DNA of 64,000 nucleotides from Fasciola hepatica (lineage: Eukaryota > Platyhelminthes > Trematoda > Plagiorchiida > Fasciolidae), in NCBI GenBank assembly GCA_948099385.1, contig CANUEZ040000014.1, positions 2,976,001 to 3,040,000 of the forward strand. Direction: 5' to 3'. Positions 43,962 through 53,689 of the stretch are shown here, in pieces. Each line of letters opens with the position of its first letter. Position 1 is the first letter of the stretch. Made by a program: the position numbers and the translations under genes. The notes under the pieces were generated by a model. It saw nothing but the letters and a program-made list of their open reading frames with translations. It searched no databases and was not told the DNA's origin.

Positions 43962-45596
43962 AAGAAGGATAAAAGCATCATCATCCTACCGGCTGACAAA
44001 GGAAGAATGACGGTCATCCTGGACAAGGCCAACTACATTGAAAAAGCCAAACAACTACTGAAAGACACCACGACCTACCGTCTACTGGACGCTGATCCAA
44101 CCGAAAAACTTGAAAAGAAAATCAATAAAACCCTGAAGAAGTTACAGGACATGCAAAGAATTACTAAAGAGGAATGTTGGAGGATGAAAGCTGAAGCCTC
44201 AAACGCCGCACAATTCTACGGATTACCCAAGGTACACAAAGAAGGTATTCCACTCAGACCCATCGTCTCTCTCCCTGGATCTCCAACATATAACTTGGCC
44301 AAAGAACTATGGAGACGTCTGAAACCACTGATATGCGGATCAAATAACTCCGTAACCAACGCGCAGCAGTTTTTGGAACGAATAAAAAACGTAACCATAG
44401 AAGAAGACGAAGTGATGATTTCATTTGATGTCACTGCACTTTTTACTTCGATTGATTTGAACTTAGCAAAGAACGTAACCAAAGAACTCCTTCAAGACCA
44501 CTACCCAGACAAACCACTTGAAGCACAAACAACTTACGAACTGCTGGAAATGTGCCTATACACCTATTTCAAATTTGATGGTGACGTGTACGAACAAATC
44601 AAAGGAACACCAATGGGTTCACCAATATCCGGATTTCTCGCTGAAGCTGTAATGCAGGCCCTGGAAAACATTGCACTACCAAGGATCCGGCCGAAACTTT
44701 GGGTCAGATATGTGGATGACACTTTCGTCATCATAAAACGCTCGGATATTGAAAACACACAAAAAACAATCAATAACATCTTCGACGACATTAAGTTCAC
44801 CATGGAATCAGAGAACAATGGAGAATTGGCATTTTTGGACGTGCTCGTGAAACGAAATGCCAACGGCACACTGCAGACATCGGTGTATCGGAAACAAACA
44901 CACACGGATCAAGTATTGAACTTTCACAGCAATCACCCAAATCACCATAAAAGGTCATGCATTCGGACCCTGTTCACGAGAGCTAAAACCCACTGCAGCA
45001 CAATTGAAATGAGAACGCAAGAAGAAAACTACCTCTTCAGAATGTTCCAGCGAAACGGATATCCAAGAAACTTCATAAGAAGAACCGTGTATGGGATGAA
45101 TAGGAAAATAAACCGAAGAACACAACCAAACAGAAGGATCACACTACCATACATCAAAAACGTCTCTGAAACAACTGCAAGATTGCTCCAATCCCAAGAC
45201 ATAACAGTTGCCCACAGACCAACCAAAACCCTGAGAAAACTCGTATCAAAACCGAAAGAACAACTCAAAACCGAAGAAAGAAGAAACGTTATATACAAAG
45301 TGAAGTGTATGGACTGCTGCAAATGCTACATCGGTCAAACCGGGAGAAAAGTTGCCACTCGAATGCACGAGCATAAACTGGCCACAAAGAGACATGACCC
45401 ATTCTCTCTCATATCCGTCCACGAGGATCAAGAAGGACACAAGTTCAATCTGGACGACGTTAAAATTTTGGATCAAGCAACCACAAGGCACGCAAGGGAG
45501 TTTTTGGAAGCCTGGTACTCTTCAAATAATTCAATCAATAGACATATTGAATTGGATCACGTGTACAGTCGGATGAAGAGAAGACAGTTGAACTAA
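43962..45596 (+). pseudogene. Penelope-like ORF, 5'-truncated upstream copy
   Basis: It is open from the element edge to 45596. The first Met is at 44007, giving 529 codons that match residues 279-807 of the full ORF. It retains the RT motifs from MTVILDK on, including YGLPKVHKEG, GTPMGSPISG and RYVDDTF, and the whole GIY-YIG domain. It lacks the 278-residue N-terminal part and has no promoter of its own in the window, so it is best regarded as a truncated copy, although the reading frame itself is undamaged. Confidence 0.85.
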
Positions 45597-45776
45597 TCAA
45601 GAATGTCAGGGGCGGAATTAGTAGACCAAAATCACTCAACCCGTATTATTGAATCTGAGTTTTTACACTCACACATCTTCGGAACTGACTCGCCGAGAAT
45701 TCAAATATCAAAAAATGGAAACAACAGGGCAAAGCGAAAAGAATTCAAGCTCACCGAGCGGGACGTCAACTGTCAA

Positions 45777-45796
45777 AGGCCAAAGGTCAAAGGTCA
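45777..45796 (+). promoter_or_regulatory. Three AGGTCA-type half-sites spaced by one base (DR1-like)
   Basis: AGGCCA-A-AGGTCA-A-AGGTCA. The last two form a perfect DR1, the consensus for RXR/HNF4-type nuclear receptors. It is repeated at 48527-48546. Use as a regulatory site is inference. Confidence 0.5.
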
Positions 45797-45878
45797 AGTT
45801 CTTCGAGGCGAAGCCGTAAAACAAACGTCGAGCCTTGGGCACGTCTACGGAGCTCAAGGTCAGGAATAATGACAAACC

Positions 45879-45886
45879 TATAAATA
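45879..45886 (+). promoter_or_regulatory. TATA box (TATAAATA) of the Penelope element
   Basis: TATAAATA lies 44 bases before the ORF start and about 38 bases before the hammerhead-like core, well placed for a start near 45910. It is repeated at 48629-48636. Confidence 0.55.
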
Positions 45887-45904
45887 TAAGAGATCACTAC
45901 CAAC

Positions 45905-45975
45905 AGCGCACATGCACTGACGATGTCACCTCGACTGGTGATGAAACGTTTGCGATCTAAACGCCAAGCTCAGCG
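45905..45975 (+). ncRNA. Hammerhead ribozyme-like motif, internal pLTR
   Basis: CTGACGA (45917-45923) fits the CUGANGA core. Stem II is GTCACC/GGTGAT with loop TCGACT (six pairs, one G-U). GAAA follows at 45943-45946, and stem III is CGTTT/AAACG with a 7-base loop. The position where GUC/GUH is expected reads GCC (45963-45965), and stem I pairing is poor, so self-cleavage is doubtful. Hammerhead motifs are known in Penelope-like pLTRs. Confidence 0.6.
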
Positions 45976-48346
45976 ATCAGAACATCATAGCAACCAACAA
46001 CCTGAGCTACAACCAACACAAATATTTAAAACTATTGAGATCAACTTTGGGCGTGAAACGCTAAAATCTGTTCGCCGCTGGGAGATGTTTGCCTGCCGAC
46101 AAGCCTCGACCAGCGAGCAATTATTCTTCCTCCGCGAGTGTCTGAGAAGGAATGTTCTACCTAGGAGCGTAAACCACAGACCGCCAATCAATCATCCACA
46201 GGCATGGACAATAGCAAAACAAAATGGTAAACGTATGGTACGCATGCTGATTACAGATGCTCACAATCGTATGAATAAGTATAGAAATATAATGACGGAG
46301 GTTAAATGCTGGTGTGAACGAATAATCGATAGTGAAACTATTAAAGGAATTGAGGCTGCCATTGGACGACGAGTAACCCATTGTCAGAAGAGGAAGAGGT
46401 CATTGTTAGCCAGGAAGCTAGAGAAGCTCACGAGGGGCCTCGAAGAAACCGAAAACAAGACATGGGTCAATAATTTATCATCTCGGCCACTATCAACAGA
46501 AGAGCACAAAGTACTCCAAAAAGGACTCAACTTCAACCTGGGAAACGCCACAACGAAGGAATACATTGCCGAACTGGAACATGCACTCAAGTCATCAGGT
46601 TTGCCCGAGGATACTAAATGCAAGCTAAGGCAAATCATAGTCCCCAACATGCTCCACAACAGACCATTCAATGCTCTCTCAGATACAGAACACAGAGCAC
46701 TACAAACCCTGAAGAAGGATAAAAGCATCATCATCCTACCGGCTGACAAAGGAAGAATGACGGTCATCCTGGACAAGGCCAACTACATTGAAAAAGCCAA
46801 ACAACTACTGAAAGACACCACGACCTACCGTCTACTGGACGCTGATCCAACCGAAAAACTTGAAAAGAAAATCAATAAAACCCTGAAGAAGTTACAGGAC
46901 ATGCAAAGAATTACTAAAGAGGAATGTTGGAGGATGAAAGCTGAAGCCTCAAACGCCGCACAATTCTACGGATTACCCAAGGTACACAAAGAAGGTATTC
47001 CACTCAGACCCATCGTCTCTCTCCCTGGATCTCCAACATATAACTTGGCCAAAGAACTATGGAGACGTCTGAAACCACTGATATGCGGATCAAATAACTC
47101 CGTAACCAACGCGCAGCAGTTTTTGGAACGAATAAAAAACGTAACCATAGAAGAAGACGAAGTGATGATTTCATTTGATGTCACTGCACTTTTTACTTCG
47201 ATTGATTTGAACTTAGCAAAGAACGTAACCAAAGAACTCCTTCAAGACCACTACCCAGACAAACCACTTGAAGCACAAACAACTTACGAACTGCTGGAAA
47301 TGTGCCTATACACCTATTTCAAATTTGATGGTGACGTGTACGAACAAATCAAAGGAACACCAATGGGTTCACCAATATCCGGATTTCTCGCTGAAGCTGT
47401 AATGCAGGCCCTGGAAAACATTGCACTACCAAGGATCCGGCCGAAACTTTGGGTCAGATATGTGGATGACACTTTCGTCATCATAAAACGCTCGGATATT
47501 GAAAACACACAAAAAACAATCAATAACATCTTCGACGACATTAAGTTCACCATGGAATCAGAGAACAATGGAGAATTGGCATTTTTGGACGTGCTCGTGA
47601 AAAGAAATGCCAACGGCACACTGCAGACATCGGTGTATCGGAAACAAACACACACGGATCAAGTATTGAACTTTCACAGCAATCACCCAAATCACCATAA
47701 AAGGTCATGCATTCGGACCCTGTTCACGAGAGCTAAAACCCACTGCAGCACAATTGAAATGAGAACGCAAGAAGAAAACTACCTCTTCAGAATGTTCCAG
47801 CGAAACGGATATCCAAGAAACTTCATAAGAAGAACCGTGTATGGGATGAATAGGAAAATAAACCGAAGAACACAACCAAACAGAAGGATCACACTACCAT
47901 ACATCAAAAACGTCTCTGAAACAACTGCAAGATTGCTCCAATCCCAAGACATAACAGTTGCCCACAGACCAACCAAAACCCTGAGAAAACTCGTATCAAA
48001 ACCGAAAGAACAACTCAAAACCGAAGAAAGAAGAAACGTTATATACAAAGTGAAGTGTATGGACTGCTGCAAATGCTACATCGGTCAAACCGGGAGAAAA
48101 GTTGCCACTCGAATGCACGAGCATAAACTGGCCACAAAGAGACATGACCCATTCTCTCTCATATCCGTCCACGAGGATCAAGAAGGACACAAGTTCAATC
48201 TGGACGACGTTAAAATTTTGGATCAAGCAACCACAAGGCACGCAAGGGAGTTTTTGGAAGCCTGGTACTCTTCAAATAATTCAATCAATAGACATATTGA
48301 ATTGGATCACGTGTACAGTCGGATGAAGAGAAGACAGTTGAACTAA
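45923..48346 (+). CDS. Penelope-like reverse transcriptase with GIY-YIG endonuclease domain
   Basis: Intact 807-aa ORF. Residues 1-270 are a basic N-terminal region with KR-rich runs. RT spans about 265-560: LPADKGRMTVILDK near 272-285, YGLPKVHKEGIPLRPIVS near 350, FDVTALFTSIDL near 415, GTPMGSPISGFLAE near 485, and catalytic RYVDDTF at about 512-516. The C-terminal GIY-YIG nuclease covers about 704-790, with VIYKVKCMDC, CYIGQTGRKVATRMHEH and EFLEAW. The CC-rich spacing and the catalytic Arg/Glu fit EN-bearing Penelope elements, in which the nuclease nicks DNA and RT copies the RNA at the break. The start ATG lies inside the hammerhead-like core. The upstream pLTR presumably supplies the promoter. 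No frameshift or stop is seen. Confidence 0.93.
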   Translation: MSPRLVMKRLRSKRQAQRSEHHSNQQPELQPTQIFKTIEINFGRETLKSVRRWEMFACRQASTSEQLFFLRECLRRNVLPRSVNHRPPINHPQAWTIAKQNGKRMVRMLITDAHNRMNKYRNIMTEVKCWCERIIDSETIKGIEAAIGRRVTHCQKRKRSLLARKLEKLTRGLEETENKTWVNNLSSRPLSTEEHKVLQKGLNFNLGNATTKEYIAELEHALKSSGLPEDTKCKLRQIIVPNMLHNRPFNALSDTEHRALQTLKKDKSIIILPADKGRMTVILDKANYIEKAKQLLKDTTTYRLLDADPTEKLEKKINKTLKKLQDMQRITKEECWRMKAEASNAAQFYGLPKVHKEGIPLRPIVSLPGSPTYNLAKELWRRLKPLICGSNNSVTNAQQFLERIKNVTIEEDEVMISFDVTALFTSIDLNLAKNVTKELLQDHYPDKPLEAQTTYELLEMCLYTYFKFDGDVYEQIKGTPMGSPISGFLAEAVMQALENIALPRIRPKLWVRYVDDTFVIIKRSDIENTQKTINNIFDDIKFTMESENNGELAFLDVLVKRNANGTLQTSVYRKQTHTDQVLNFHSNHPNHHKRSCIRTLFTRAKTHCSTIEMRTQEENYLFRMFQRNGYPRNFIRRTVYGMNRKINRRTQPNRRITLPYIKNVSETTARLLQSQDITVAHRPTKTLRKLVSKPKEQLKTEERRNVIYKVKCMDCCKCYIGQTGRKVATRMHEHKLATKRHDPFSLISVHEDQEGHKFNLDDVKILDQATTRHAREFLEAWYSSNNSINRHIELDHVYSRMKRRQLN

Positions 48347-48526
48347 TCAAGAATGTCAGGGGCGGAATTAGTAGACCAAAATCACTCAACCCGTATTATT
48401 GAATCTGAGTTTTTACACTCACACATCTTCGGAACTGACTCGCCGAGAATTCAAATATCAAAAAATGGAAACAACAGGGCAAAGCGAAAAGAATTCAAGC
48501 TCACCGAGCGGGACGTCAACTGTCAA

Positions 48527-48546
48527 AGGCCAAAGGTCAAAGGTCA
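48527..48546 (+). promoter_or_regulatory. Second copy of the DR1-like AGGTCA repeats
   Basis: Identical to 45777-45796, in the downstream pLTR. Confidence 0.45.
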
Positions 48547-48654
48547 AGTTCTTCGAGGCGAAGCCGTAAAACAAACGTCGAGCCTTGGGCACGTCTACGG
48601 AGCTCAAGGTCAGGAATAATGACAAACCTATAAATATAAGAGATCACTACCAAC

Positions 48655-48725
48655 AGCGCACATGCACTGACGATGTCACCTCGACTGGTGATGAAACGTT
48701 TGCGATCTAAACGCCAAGCTCAGCG
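48655..48725 (+). ncRNA. Hammerhead ribozyme-like motif, downstream pLTR
   Basis: Identical to the copy at 45905-45975: CTGACGA at 48667-48673, GAAA at 48693-48696, and the same GCC at the expected cleavage triplet. Confidence 0.6.
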
Positions 48726-48790
48726 ATCAGAACATCATAGCAACCAACAACCTGAGCTACAACCAACACAAATATTTAAAACTATTGAGA

Positions 48791-49089
48791 GTACGATCAA
48801 ATCAATGTGACATAAACAAAACCAAATCGTCACACCACCGTCAGATTGGATTAGGAGCCAATCACGAATCTGGACTGAGTTCAGTAAAATGACCAACTCT
48901 GAGCCAACAACACAGCGGAACGACTTGGGAGAGGTTCACATGTAGATTATGGCTACTAACGAGCCGTTGGTAGCCAGTAGGAAAAACGTTTAGTTCAAAC
49001 GAATAGTACACTTTCAGCAGGGTTCAAGATGTTTACATGACAAGCCCCCAAACTATTCGGACCCCGAAACATGGTTTACCAATAAACAC
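48791..49089 (+). other. Unassigned DNA right of the Penelope-like element
   Basis: AT-rich 300 bases without an ORF. It may include the degraded 3' LTR of the BEL remnant to its right, but I found no second LTR for comparison. Confidence 0.4.
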
Positions 49090-49104
49090 AAATATCGTCG
49101 TCTC

Positions 49105-49287
49105 TTAGGAGTCCTCCGCTGGCCGTCTGAACCCACACATCAAGAACCGCACCGCCTTTGGAAAGCCGAGTTTTTTGATTAGTACCCTTTCCCATTCTCT
49201 TCTGGGCAAGTTCTTGTCGACTGTAAGCACCGGGTCACCAGTTTTCAGCTCCTGAACTGTTTCTGTCCAATGGTGCTTGCGCCACAA
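49105..49287 (-). pseudogene. BEL/Pao C-terminal (DUF5641-like) fragment
   Basis: A 60-codon frame with KHHWTETVQELKTGDPVLTVD and PRREWERVLIKKLG. The pattern of a basic patch, then K-x-GD-x-V, fits the domain that follows BEL integrases. BEL-1 has the same arrangement near its C-terminus (FKVGDVVMIADE). The frame breaks after RFLMCGFRR. It lies downstream of the integrase core on the same strand. Confidence 0.7.
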
Positions 49288-49352
49288 TAGTGGTGGGTAT
49301 GACTTAATCCATTTACGCCAAAAAAAATTTTAGTGAGATTTTGAGCTTGCCG

Positions 49353-49907
49353 TCATCGCCGATTCAGCTTGAACGGTTCCGTTTCAATCTCATTGGAGGA
49401 GGTATTGCTAGAGCCAAGTAATAGATGATTCGGGGTCAGTATGGCATATTCACAAGGAACAGAGCTATTCTTCACCAACGGCCTGTCGTCCATGATTTCC
49501 TCTACTTTGGTCATCAATGTCATGAACGTTTCGTCCATTACGGATTGCGACCCGACCAATGATCGAAGCATTCTGCGGAGGGATCGTATGAGGCGTTCCC
49601 ACACACCCCCTCGATGACTAGCTGCAGGCGGCGTGAATATCCAGTCGCATTCCCTCTGTGCAATCAAATTAGTCATACGGGCTTCATTCCATCCTCGTAG
49701 CAAAACTTTGACCTCGTTCTCGGCGCACTTAAAGTTGAGCCCATTATTACTGTAAAGCCTCCGAGGACATCCTCGTCTAGCGACGAACCCGGCAAACGCG
49801 CAGATGAACGAATCTATGCTGGAATTTTGAACCACTTCTATGTGAACGGCTCGAAACCTGGGGCATGTGAATAAGCAGCAATATCTTCGTTCGAATCTCC
49901 CGGCCAC
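49353..49907 (-). pseudogene. BEL/Pao integrase core fragment
   Basis: The 184-codon frame begins AGRFERRYCCLFTCPRFRAVHIEV and contains YSNNGLNF, PPAASHRGGVWERLIRSLRRM, and LTPNHLLLG. In BEL-1 the second catalytic aspartate is in SDNGSNF. Here it reads SNNGLNF, so D is replaced by N. The glutamate in WERLI is present, and the first aspartate would lie upstream of the frame start. The enzyme would be inactive. The DUF5641-like tail follows at 49287-49105. Confidence 0.8.
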
Positions 49908-50301
49908 TTAAACTTGGGAGGGTCTAAAATATCCGACCCTAGCGACCGTATACTGAGGGTTGAAAGGCTTCAAAAGACCAGCCAGCAGTAAAGCCGTTAT
50001 TTGTCTACAGGGCAATAAATGCCAGCGTCTACAATCAAAACAGTATGTGATAACTTGTTTTATCGTAGCATAAGCATGTAAGATCCAGCAGAATAGCGCC
50101 CGTGTGGTCCACACTGGTGTGTCCGTTCGTCTGGTGGGTATGCTTGATTAGCAATCGACATACAAAGTGGCTTTTTGGTAAGATAATAGGATGCTTGGTT
50201 TTGTAAGACACCGGCGCGAATAGCGGTCGTCGTCCCACGCGTATCAGACCTCTGATCTTGTACTGTGCAAGCGTCTTGACCGCGATCACGAAGTATACCA
50301 T
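49908..50301 (-). pseudogene. BEL/Pao integrase zinc-binding fragment
   Basis: Two overlapping frames (50301-50035 and 50114-49908) contain LPKSHFVCRLLIKHTHQTNGHTS and then YCFDCRRWHLLPCRQI. Together they follow the H-H-C-C order of the integrase N-terminal zinc-binding region (BEL-1: HVHAVERHAG, then CVQCRRR). A frameshift separates the histidine and cysteine halves. The residue spacing suggests homology with the BEL integrase N-terminus, not with gypsy elements. Confidence 0.6.
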
Positions 50302-50310
50302 TATTGTTAT

Positions 50311-53300
50311 TATTATTAAAAGGTGAAAGACCTTTCAGTGCACTATTAATAGTCTTTAGCCTTTTGTTGGTAATTTCCGTGTAATCGACGTGAAGGTTTT
50401 AATCTCGTTTTAAAAACACTCAAAATAATAAAAATAATGGTATATTTCTGGACCATGGTCGAGAGGCACGCGTGTGAGCACGATCAGAGTTTACAATATC
50501 ACAGGATGAAAATGGAAAATTCACAAATTTCAAAGACAGATTCGCACATCACAGCAGCAATGGAATAAGGCTGAGGAGAGCTTAAATGAATCACAGCAAC
50601 CAAAGAATACGCGGCGAATTTCGAGTCAACTGCGGCAATATAAATGAATCGGCCGGATGTAAAAGTGTTCAGGCGGACATTGGCTTAGGACGCAGGAAAT
50701 ACAATATTAACAAGAATGATGCAAGAAAATGGTCAGTAATGCATATTCGTGTTCACTTGAACGGGTAAATGGCGTGGAGACAAAAGAGGCAGGGAAGAAT
50801 TTCATGAAGGTTGGCAGAGGAATACTAATTTTCATAGATTTGTAGACATGAAAAAGAATAGTGCCCCCTGAAAAGGTGAGACAATTTCCATGAGAAGTAC
50901 CGTGTGTTATCTGGTGTCGGCAGTTCGCACGTGGTGAAAAATGGATGAAGTCTTAGGCAGGATAATCAGCAAAATGCTTTGTCCACAAGGAATTAAATAA
51001 GGCAAGACAAGAGTGAGAACCTTTGCAATGGGCTAGGCTATGCTAGTAAATTAGCGAATACATCATTTTGTTGAGTTTCTTGTGGTTTTTCTGCTTGTGT
51101 TGGGCCTTTTAGGCAAGGGTTGGTTGCGGTTTTTGTTCGCTGTTTCATCATGGGAAGGAGGAAGGCATTGCCGAATCTGCACAGATCACTGTTTAATTAG
51201 GAACCCTCGCGCGGTGGCTTCAACATCGGAGGGTCTTGTAGTGAGAGTTCTTCAGTAAGCCTCAGAGTGGCATATGCAGCAATATCGGGACTTCTGGTGG
51301 TTGAAACCCCGTGGCCAGATCGTATTCGCGGTAGCCGGCCTTTGGTGCCATTGTAGACGGGCAGAGAAAAAGATAAGCTGTCTGCGCGATATATTACAGC
51401 CAGGCAACGTAATAGCCGAGTGGCTCTGAAATTGAAGAAGGGAAAGTAGCAGTTTGGGAGATGTTCCAGCTGAGAGTTAGCGTGAGCAAAATAACAGATA
51501 AGAGTACGGAGGTTGGAAATGAGGCACAATGGTCTCAGCGAAATGAGGAGTCGTTGGTATTGTGATTCGATGTTCGTGAGGGCTAACTGGGCTTGCACTA
51601 CTGGGCAAAGTTATTGATTACTGATTCGGCTGTTCACCGGGAAGTCTTATCTTCTGTGGTCAATAAAGCCGTGGAGGTGCATTTGGACTAAGGTCTGAGG
51701 GCTACGTGAGAAGGCAGCTGGGCAACACGGAGAAACTTGAATGGCAAGTTTGCATAACAGGTCCAGGGATATATGACAGATCCCACAGTTCACAAGAAAG
51801 CAGCTGGGACATACTAAGAACCCAAAATGGCAAGTTTATATGATAGATCCAGAGGAAGTATTAAAAATCCTATGGTGCGGTACCTACAGGTCTAATGCTG
51901 CAGGTCGCTGTTAGGCAAATCTGTGAACTGGAGAGTGGGCTGAATTTTAGGACAAGAGAAACACAGCTTTTTTACGAAAAAGAGGAGAAACAGATACGTG
52001 GGAAAAAATACGGGCGCTTTTCTCTACCTTCTTACATGTATGTTTATATATACAATAATACCTACGTGGACATAATTAGCGCTTTGATGCGACGTGTCTG
52101 TCGTCTGGTGTATCGACGTGTTGTCCTGAGCCACGGTGGTTTTCTAGCTGACGTCAACAGACATGCCAGGCATGCATGGGAGGGTACGAGGTGATTGAAA
52201 GTCAGAGCGGGGGGCGGGTAAGGATATGTGGAGAGACCAGTTCGCTATCACCCCCGAGTCAATCTCGTGCGTAGGAACCAAAAGCATGTCAAGCGGACAA
52301 GGGGTGTGTGGCGTTTTCCCTTTCGTAGGGTCAGGTGTGAGCTGATGGGAGACACCCATGATTAACGTTTGCCCATTTCCTTCACAGCACGATATTAATG
52401 GTATATATAGATCAAATCAATCCCACTAGGTCTTTTTTGTTCTCCACATTTTTCTAACAGAGGGGTGGTTGAGCCTATATAGAAACTCTCCACAGCCCCT
52501 CCGCCCGACCGTAATTTTCCGCGTATATGTCATATTTGCAACTGCTGGGGTTGGTCTGTTTTCCCCACTTCCGGATGCAGCTATGATGCAGGTGCCGTCG
52601 ACATCAGGAGTTTCGCTTGCTTGGGCTGGGAAAATAGAGAGTGGAGCTAAGCAAACACACGGGGTAGGACAGGGAGTGTTGTAATGTATGCGCCTGCATA
52701 TATGTTTCAGTCTCGCACAGCGCCAAACCGTGCCTAAAACTGCCAGATGCCGTTCTGGTGCGGTTGAGTTAGGCTGTGCCAGTAGATGTTATTGCACACA
52801 CGGAGAGAGGATAGCAGTCCAAGCTAGTTAATGAATTCAGAACTCTCGGCGACACAGACAAGCTTTCATGTCGGGAAAAATATAAAAAGAGGAAAGTGGG
52901 GCCAACAGGTAGCTGTTGGAAGGTGGACATATAGGATGAAAGCTTTATAACCGGGACGATTATTGAGAGCAAATTACGGCCGTGCAAGGAAGCTGAGAGA
53001 AGCGGAAGCCAGAGTAAATAAGAGAAGAGTCGAAGGATCAAGGAGTAAAGTAGTGGGTGGTGGGACTTGATGTCTTAGGATCCAGCACTATTGAACCATT
53101 TGATGCTAGGGGAAAACATCAATGGCTAAAAACCAGCTAGAGGAAAGTTGTCTTACACTGCGGCCCTAGTACTATATAGCGAGGGGGGTAGTAATTGTCT
53201 AGGCATAGTTGTGAAGACCGACTATTGAATTAAATAAGGCACGGTAGTATAGGGGTTGGGTGATAGTAGGTGAACGTGGCGAGTAGTGAGAACCAGCAGG
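50311..53300 (+). other. Unassigned 3-kb stretch
   Basis: No domain was recognised. A minus-strand 133-codon frame (51598-51197) has no motif. Imperfect direct repeats about 84 bp apart lie at 51710-51855 (GCAGCTGGG, AATGGCAAGTTT and AGATCCAG motifs). A TATA-like GTATATATAG lies near 52399. Part of 52780-53300 could be LINE-2 3' UTR. I cannot assign the rest. Confidence 0.4.
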
Positions 53301-53689
53301 CATCTAGCTAGTTATAGTTGTAAACTGCAAAACTGTATCCTACTGCAATGTGGGTTATGTGTGGTATACGTAAAAAAGTGATAATAAATTGAAAGCCTAG
53401 CGTCTCTCAATGAGCAAGAAATGGCAGGTTTGGGATGTGGTGCCATGATCTTAGTAGTGGAACCCGTTTTTGAAGGCCATCTCGACCGATAGAAGAGAGC
53501 TGGAGGGGAGACGGAAGCTAGGGTTCTAAAGTTCGATGCCTTCTTCATAGGCTCGATCCTCAGATATGCTGGCGTTAGTCAAAGATAATATATGACTAAC
53601 GGTAAGTTGTGATCTAAGGCGTGGCTGAACTGGGTTATTGACACACATTTGCGAATGGTCCGGGGTAGCTTATTCCAAAGCTTTCAATA

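Larger units (their letters stand above)
45597..46040 (+). repeat. Penelope pseudo-LTR, internal copy
   Basis: This is the non-coding joint between the two units plus the first 39 codons or so of the full ORF, repeated at 48347-48790. It holds AGGTCA repeats, a TATA box and a hammerhead-like motif. Confidence 0.85.
43962..48790 (+). mobile_element. Penelope-like retroelement (head-to-tail partial plus full unit)
   Basis: A 2079-bp stretch (43962-46040) recurs 2750 bp downstream (46712-48790) with only one difference seen (CGA to AGA near 44850/47600, synonymous). The upstream unit is 5'-truncated and runs straight into a complete unit. Such tandems with pseudo-LTRs are characteristic of Penelope-like elements. 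The RT plus GIY-YIG ORF confirms the class. The near-perfect repeats point to a recent insertion. Confidence 0.93.
48347..48790 (+). repeat. Penelope pseudo-LTR, downstream copy
   Basis: Matches 45597-46040 to the last base. Sequence similarity stops abruptly after ACTATTGAGA at 48790, marking the element end. Confidence 0.85.
49090..50310 (-). mobile_element. BEL/Pao remnant of a different lineage (integrase region)
   Basis: Minus-strand frames, in order, are an integrase zinc-binding region (50301-49908), integrase core (49907-49353) and a DUF5641-like tail (49287-49105). The sequences differ clearly from BEL-1, so this is another BEL lineage. Gag, protease and RT are missing, and no LTRs were recognised. 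Confidence 0.75.

Noticed and set aside
44216..45491. Several 80-113 codon minus-strand ORFs inside the Penelope region
   Set aside because: They mirror the plus-strand RT/GIY-YIG coding frame and occur in both tandem copies only because the DNA is repeated.
51197..51598. 133-codon ORF as a host gene
   Set aside because: No recognisable domain, no splice context and repeat-rich surroundings; left as unassigned.
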